DNA of 64,000 nucleotides. Source: CALMBW01 sp963779645. GTDB lineage: Bacteria; Actinomycetota; CADDZG01; WHSQ01. Shown piece by piece: positions 58,515 through 64,000 of this stretch (positions are counted from its first letter, which is position 1; every line of letters starts with the position of its first letter). Location: assembly GCA_963779645.1 (NCBI GenBank), contig CAVZYX010000015.1, positions 496,001 through 560,000 on the forward strand. The letters run 5' to 3'. The notes beneath the pieces were generated by a model. The model saw only the letters and a program-made list of their open reading frames with translations, made no database searches and was not told the origin of the DNA. Both the position numbers and the translations under genes were made by a program.

Positions 58515-58740
58515 TCGGTTTCCTTTCTGAGGGCTTCCGTGCAAACATACATGATCATGGCCCCGATGCCAAAGTTGGCAGTCTGATGGCGGCAATCGAT
58601 GGCTTGCAGAAGATCGCGCAGCGCGTGCCCGACGCACTTTCTTCGCCGCTGATTACACAGGGCTTCCTGTCTGCGGTGTTATACTTTACGTTGCGGTGCA
58701 ACCTTTCGCGAGATTTGCATCTAAACCCTAAACAATGCAT

Positions 58741-58760
58741 AGCGGGTGACGAAACCCGCT
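58741..58760 (+). promoter_or_regulatory. Hairpin just upstream of the infC ribosome-binding site
   Basis: AGCGGGT GACGAA ACCCGCT: perfect seven-pair stem with a six-base loop, directly before GTGGAGGCGACTT and the AUU start of infC. A short leader hairpin there could gate translation. No ligand is implied. Confidence 0.5.
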
Positions 58761-58773
58761 GTGGAGGCGACTT

Positions 58774-59406
58774 ATTCCACCAATTGATAAACGTTCCGCC
58801 AAGTCTTTTATCCGCACAAACGAACGCATCCGCGCCCGCGAGATTCGCGTCATCGACGAAAATGGCGAACAACTCGGCGTCATGGCTCCTTTTGACGCCC
58901 TTAAGATGGCCCGCGAGCGCTCGCTCGACCTGGTAGAGATTTCTCCCAACGCCGTGCCCCCTGTCTGCAAGATTCAGGACTACGGAAAATTCCTCTACGA
59001 GAAAGATAAGAGCGATCGCGCTGCCCGCAAAAAACAGAAAGTCATCGTCATCAAAGAGGTCAAGTTCTCCGTGACGGTGGACGAGCACGACTACCAGACC
59101 AAGAAGAATCAGGCTGTCCGCTTTCTGGGAGAAGGCGACAAGGTCAAAGCCTCGCTGCGATTCAAAGGCCGTCAGATGGCACATCGCGATCTCGGCTACA
59201 AGATCATCAATCGCCTTATTCTGGATATCGGAGACGCCGGGCTCGTTGAGTTTATGCCTCGCATGGAGGGCACCACGCTGCACGCCATTCTGGCTCCCTC
59301 CAAAAAGGCGGAGGCTGTTCCCAAGAAGGCGGCGACACCTACCGTTCCTTCCCCCAGTGCGAAGGCCGCCGAACCCGTAACGCCTACGCCGGCTCAAGCC
59401 GGATAA
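58774..59406 (+). CDS. infC: Translation initiation factor IF-3 with probable AUU start
   Basis: 210 residues from an ATT at 58774 preceded by GGAGG at six bases. Reads PPIDKRSAKSFIRTNERIRA, DENGEQLGVMAPFDALKMA, LDLVEISPNAVPPVCKIQDY, KVIVIKEVKFSVTVDEHDYQ and LVEFMPRMEGTTLHAILAPS; a Lys/Ala/Pro tail follows. The only later in-frame ATG (58882) would cut off the conserved start, so the ATT is the likely initiator, as in other infC genes where AUU permits self-regulation. No rpmI or rplT follows, unlike the common order. Confidence 0.93.
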   Translation: MPPIDKRSAKSFIRTNERIRAREIRVIDENGEQLGVMAPFDALKMARERSLDLVEISPNAVPPVCKIQDYGKFLYEKDKSDRAARKKQKVIVIKEVKFSVTVDEHDYQTKKNQAVRFLGEGDKVKASLRFKGRQMAHRDLGYKIINRLILDIGDAGLVEFMPRMEGTTLHAILAPSKKAEAVPKKAATPTVPSPSAKAAEPVTPTPAQAG

Positions 59407-59408
59407 AA

Positions 59409-59444
59409 CACCCACTTCGCCCCGTTTTAGGGCTGAAGTGGGTG
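59409..59444. terminator. Long hairpin after infC
   Basis: CACCCACTTC / GAAGTGGGTG ten-pair stem, with inner pairing GCCC / GGGC, right after the infC stop. It lacks a T-run on the plus strand, but TTTTA follows it on the minus strand. Probable factor-independent or attenuating terminator. Confidence 0.6.
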
Positions 59445-59862
59445 CGCAAAACATTTCTACCGTCGAGAGTCAAAACAAAGCCAGGCAATATTCGCCTCGG
59501 CTAAATTTGTTCCGTTAGTCCTTTTTGGGTCTTGGTCGATTTGCGCGGGGGGATCACCCGGCGACTTCGGCCTCCGGCTGATATTAGCGATAACAAACCG
59601 ATTAGTGCCGCGACGCTGGCGACTGGCATAACGTCTCTGGCAGTCATGGGCCTATGCGCCTTCGAGATAGATCCCCAGTGTCGCGCAAAGCCCATCACCC
59701 ATCAGCGCGAGCTGCACTATTACTTTAGTAATCGAAGCTGTTTAATACTTTTGTATATAACTGATTCTATTAGACTTAGTCCAGTTTGTATCCTATTGTT
59801 ACATCATCTGGTTTGTCCAGAGAAATCTTTTTACATAAATACAACTTTGGGGGTACCTCATC
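59445..59862 (+). other. Intergenic, A/T-rich upstream region of the peptide array
   Basis: From about 59725 the base composition turns strikingly A/T-rich compared with all surroundings (for example TTTTGTATATAACTG near 59751). This suggests the promoter zone of the peptide genes. Frames here on either strand show no protein-like pattern I trust. Confidence 0.45.
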
Positions 59863-60042
59863 ATGAAACACATCATTCGCGCCTTCGTTGTCGTCCTCGT
59901 CCTTACCGGTGCAGCCGCCACGTCTCAGACCTCGCCCGCCTCTGCAAAGAGCAACAAAGCAACCATGGCTCGCGTAAGCATGCTCCCTATCCCGGTCTGC
60001 GCGCCCGACGATCCTCACGCCTGTGGTATGGGTACCCGCTAA
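59863..60042 (+). CDS. Secreted CX7C peptide, copy 1
   Basis: 59 residues. Signal peptide HIIRAFVVVLVLTGAAAT, a variable middle, then the conserved C-terminus MLPIPVCAPDDPHACGMGTR. The two cysteines are seven residues apart and could close a nine-residue loop. The mature peptide after cleavage near an SxA site is about 30 residues. Copy 1 is the most diverged in the leader but identical in the last 20 residues. GGGGG lies upstream of the ATG. No modification enzyme is nearby. Not recognised as a described family. Confidence 0.75.
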   Translation: MKHIIRAFVVVLVLTGAAATSQTSPASAKSNKATMARVSMLPIPVCAPDDPHACGMGTR

Positions 60043-60109
60043 CAACTTCCGAAGCTAAATATTCATGCTCCAACAGTTAGACAGATTTACACCCTGAAAG
60101 GTTTCCTCA

Positions 60110-60286
60110 ATGAAAATCGCCATCCGCACTTTCGTTGCTCTCCTCGTTGTCACCGGTGTCGCTGCCACCACCCAGACCTCTACCGCCGCGGCGCATAACA
60201 AGGTGACCGTCGCTCGCACCAGCATGCTTCCCATTCCGGTCTGTGCGCCGGACGATCCTCATGCTTGCGGTATGGGTACTCGCTAG
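60110..60286 (+). CDS. Secreted CX7C peptide, copy 2
   Basis: 58 residues: KIAIRTFVALLVVTGVAATT signal part, then HNKVTVARTS and the conserved end MLPIPVCAPDDPHACGMGTR. GAAAGG lies upstream of the ATG. The protein is identical to copy 3, although the two genes differ at eight third positions; all eight are silent. That is strong evidence of selection on the peptide and against a chance frame. Confidence 0.8.
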   Translation: MKIAIRTFVALLVVTGVAATTQTSTAAAHNKVTVARTSMLPIPVCAPDDPHACGMGTR

Positions 60287-60346
60287 TTCACAGCCATACC
60301 TCGCCTTTTGAATAACTTACAAAAACATATCCGATTGGGGCCACAC

Positions 60347-60523
60347 ATGAAAATCGCCATCCGCACTTTCGTCGCTCTCCTCGTTGTCACCGGTGTCGCT
60401 GCCACCACCCAGACATCCACCGCCGCCGCGCATAACAAAGTGACCGTCGCTCGCACCAGCATGCTTCCCATTCCGGTCTGTGCGCCAGACGATCCTCATG
60501 CTTGCGGTATGGGCACCCGCTAG
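60347..60523 (+). CDS. Secreted CX7C peptide, copy 3
   Basis: 58 residues, identical in protein to copy 2. Preceded by CCGATTGGGGCCACAC, a leader block it shares with copy 4 (CCGATTGGGGCCATAC) but not with copies 1 and 2. So the duplications happened in steps and took the ribosome-binding region along. Confidence 0.8.
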   Translation: MKIAIRTFVALLVVTGVAATTQTSTAAAHNKVTVARTSMLPIPVCAPDDPHACGMGTR

Positions 60524-60582
60524 TTGGCAGCTATGGATGTATTTTGAGCAACTTACAACAGATTTCCGATTGGGGCCATACA

Positions 60583-60759
60583 TTGAAAACCGTTCTCCGT
60601 ACCTTCGTTGCTTTCGTTGTTGTCACCGGTGTCGCTGCCACAACCAAGACCTCGACGGCGGCTCCTCTTAATAAGGTCACCGCTGCTCGCACAAGCATGC
60701 TTCCCATTCCTGTATGTGCGCCAGACGACCCTCATGCTTGCGGCATAGGAACTCGCTAA
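60583..60759 (+). CDS. Secreted CX7C peptide, copy 4
   Basis: 58 residues; the start codon is TTG in place of ATG (KTVLRTFVAFVVVTGVAATT signal part). The leader has several changes. The C-terminal 20 residues differ only by one Met to Ile (PDDPHACGIGTR), while seven silent changes separate it from copy 3 in the same stretch. The last copy before the membrane protein gene 98 bases downstream. Confidence 0.78.
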   Translation: MKTVLRTFVAFVVVTGVAATTKTSTAAPLNKVTAARTSMLPIPVCAPDDPHACGIGTR

Positions 60760-60856
60760 GCCATAGCACCTTTTTGCAGCATGAAGCGTTTAAATCTGTT
60801 GTGTCCGCACCGGGAATAGGCTAGCCTGATTGAGCCTCTCGAGGGTACGAACGCAT

Positions 60857-61762
60857 ATGAACAGCTTTATATCCAGTCTTCATTTTGAGTATCTTGAGCC
60901 GATTCTCTGCGGCATGCTGGTTATCTTTCTCGTGCGCGGCAAGGCTGTCCGACAGTTTGGATTTCTGACCGCTCTGCTATGCGTGAGGTTCACCTGCTCT
61001 GTTGTCTGCCTGCCGCTGCTTTACTTCAGCCGGCAGATGATTGACAGACACCTGGCCTATCAGGTTTATTTTTATGTTTACTGGGTCAGTTACGCGCTTG
61101 AGGCGATACTGTCACTCCTGGTGATCTACAGTATCTTCAAGCTTGCGATGGCCCCACTGAAGGGCCTCCAGACATTGGGCATGTTGGTCTTCCGTTGGGT
61201 GGCGGCTATCTCCATCGCAGTTGCGATAGGCGTTGCGGTGACCCCACACCTGACCGGGATCAAGTTCATGGTCACCATGATCACTCAGCTGCAACAGACT
61301 TCAAGCATTCTCACACTATGCCTGCTGTTGTTTGTCTGCTTCGCGATCAGGCCGATGGGGCTCTCCTATCGCAGCCGCATCTTCGGTGTAAGTCTTGGCC
61401 TGGGTCTTATGGCTGCGACAAGTCTGGTCAACTCGGCCTGGACTACACATTACTCGAGCATGTATTCCACGATGAGCCTGATCAACGGACTTGTGGTTGG
61501 CGTGACGCTTCTCCTGTGGTCAGGGTACTTCGCGTTTCCTGAGCCGAAGCGCCGCATCATCACTCTTCCAACCACCTCGCCGTTCCTTCGCTGGAACCAG
61601 ATCTCGATGGCTCTTGGCGACGATCCTGGACATGTAGCAGTCGGTGGGATTCCACCGGAGCTCTTTGCCCCGGCTGAGCTCGAGGTCATGCGGCGCGCCT
61701 CTGCGAAGATGGCTACCGGAGTAATCGAGGCTTCAGCTCCGATGCATTCTCTCTCCGCATAG
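60857..61762 (+). CDS. Multi-pass membrane protein of unknown function
   Basis: About 301 residues from ATG 60857 (the upstream start at 60830 lacks support). Six or seven hydrophobic helices, including YLEPILCGMLVIFLVRG, YQVYFYVYWVSYALEAILSL, WVAAISIAVAIGVAVTPHL and STMSLINGLVVGVTLLLWSG, then a cytosolic tail from about residue 235 (PEPKRRIITLPTTSPFLRW). The pattern recalls the many orphan seven-helix proteins of Acidobacteriota; no function is established. Directly follows the peptide array on the same strand. A physical role for the peptides (export or sensing) is a hypothesis. Confidence 0.7.
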   Translation: MNSFISSLHFEYLEPILCGMLVIFLVRGKAVRQFGFLTALLCVRFTCSVVCLPLLYFSRQMIDRHLAYQVYFYVYWVSYALEAILSLLVIYSIFKLAMAPLKGLQTLGMLVFRWVAAISIAVAIGVAVTPHLTGIKFMVTMITQLQQTSSILTLCLLLFVCFAIRPMGLSYRSRIFGVSLGLGLMAATSLVNSAWTTHYSSMYSTMSLINGLVVGVTLLLWSGYFAFPEPKRRIITLPTTSPFLRWNQISMALGDDPGHVAVGGIPPELFAPAELEVMRRASAKMATGVIEASAPMHSLSA

Positions 61763-61799
61763 AGCAGCATTTGACGGGCAGCATCGAAAAGACATGGAA

Positions 61800-61839
61800 A
61801 GTAGAGAAGGCCATCCCGATCGGGATGGCCTTCTCTACT
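61800..61839. terminator. 40-base perfect palindrome, bidirectional terminator
   Basis: Arms AGTAGAGAAGGCCATCCCG and CGGGATGGCCTTCTCTACT surround AT. Lies between the convergent membrane-protein gene and rpsA and can end transcription from both sides, though without a long T-run. Confidence 0.8.
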
Positions 61840-61856
61840 GCTTATCTGGTTCGAGC

Positions 61857-63866
<2,010 letters not shown>

Positions 63867-64000
63867 GGTGAATGCGGACTCCGGGATCCAAGAGATTTCT
63901 TCCTCTAGAGCAGCGCGTGAGTGGGAGCAATCAGCGAATCCGGGAGGGGAGGCTGGCTGCTTCTCTATCCCCGCGACAGCTTCGGCAGGATGGAAGGAAT
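63867..64000 (-). promoter_or_regulatory. Upstream region of rpsA (leader)
   Basis: Runs from the rpsA ATG to the window edge. No clear promoter could be fixed in the remaining 134 bases. Confidence 0.3.

Noticed and set aside
59501..59698. 65-codon minus-strand frame with a hydrophobic segment and basic end
   Set aside because: Resembles a C-terminal membrane anchor, but has no start signal and no partner domain; chance is likely.

Overview
The window is a GC-rich chromosomal segment with short intergenic gaps and many C/G-ending codons. It most resembles an Acidobacteriota genome of the Terriglobia/Acidobacteriaceae type (Granulicella, Edaphobacter, Terriglobus relatives). Pointers are the VWFA-related domain protein (51495-52505), the DUF3857/transglutaminase/TPR protein, the orphan multi-pass membrane protein at 60857 and the general gene content. 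This is inferred from gene families only; there is no rRNA in the window. I see no CRISPR array, transposase or phage gene.

Layout. 1-6476: a 5'-cut kbl-like gene, a secreted protein, a damaged alpha/beta hydrolase, then the pyrimidine operon pyrR-pyrB-pyrC on the minus strand. 6530-19358: mostly clean single genes: a DUF3857/transglutaminase/TPR protein, an AsmA-like protein, small envelope proteins, an old-yellow-enzyme reductase, a MerR regulator, a YeiH-type transporter with its LysR regulator and a palindromic candidate operator, and murJ. 19506-31199: an Isc iron-sulfur assembly locus (iscR-iscS-iscU-iscA-hscB, then hscA-fdx, then iscX). It is interrupted by about 4.3 kb of accessory genes (AraC, GNAT, VOC, DinB, isochorismatase remnant, small genes) and by a PGN_0703-like gene on the opposite strand. 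31429-35062: a small CxxC protein, pgsA, tRNA-Val and a GH2 glycosidase. 35172-44409: an mdtABC-type RND efflux operon with its outer-membrane factor. 44646-49132: a tRNA-like remnant, rpmB, msrB, ridA, a glycosyltransferase, a YidB-like and a BON-LysM protein. 49519-54961: a MASE1-PAS-GGDEF diguanylate cyclase, a VWA protein and a prolyl oligopeptidase. 55362-63866: trpC-trpF, tRNA-Leu, an orphan histidine-kinase dimerisation domain opposite a receiver with a histone-H1-like tail, infC with a probable AUU start, four tandem genes for tiny secreted peptides, a multi-pass membrane protein and rpsA.

The most interesting items: (1) the tandem array of four secreted peptides sharing an invariant CX7C C-terminus (59863-60759), where two copies differ by eight silent changes only; (2) the split isc operon; (3) three classes of dispersed intergenic repeat: a composite palindromic element at four places, a promoter-plus-hairpin cassette at two places, and helically phased ACCAC runs in two divergent promoters.

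Quality warning. Many genes, including ones expected to be essential (pyrB, pyrC, murJ, iscS, pgsA), carry one to seven single-base indels, mostly insertions, grouped in blocks (about 1-5400, 18490-23340, 26600-35060, with scattered ones later). Intact reading frames reappear on both sides. I read these as probable sequence errors and annotate such genes at full length, naming the shift sites. Gene order and identity are therefore firmer than exact protein sequences in those blocks.
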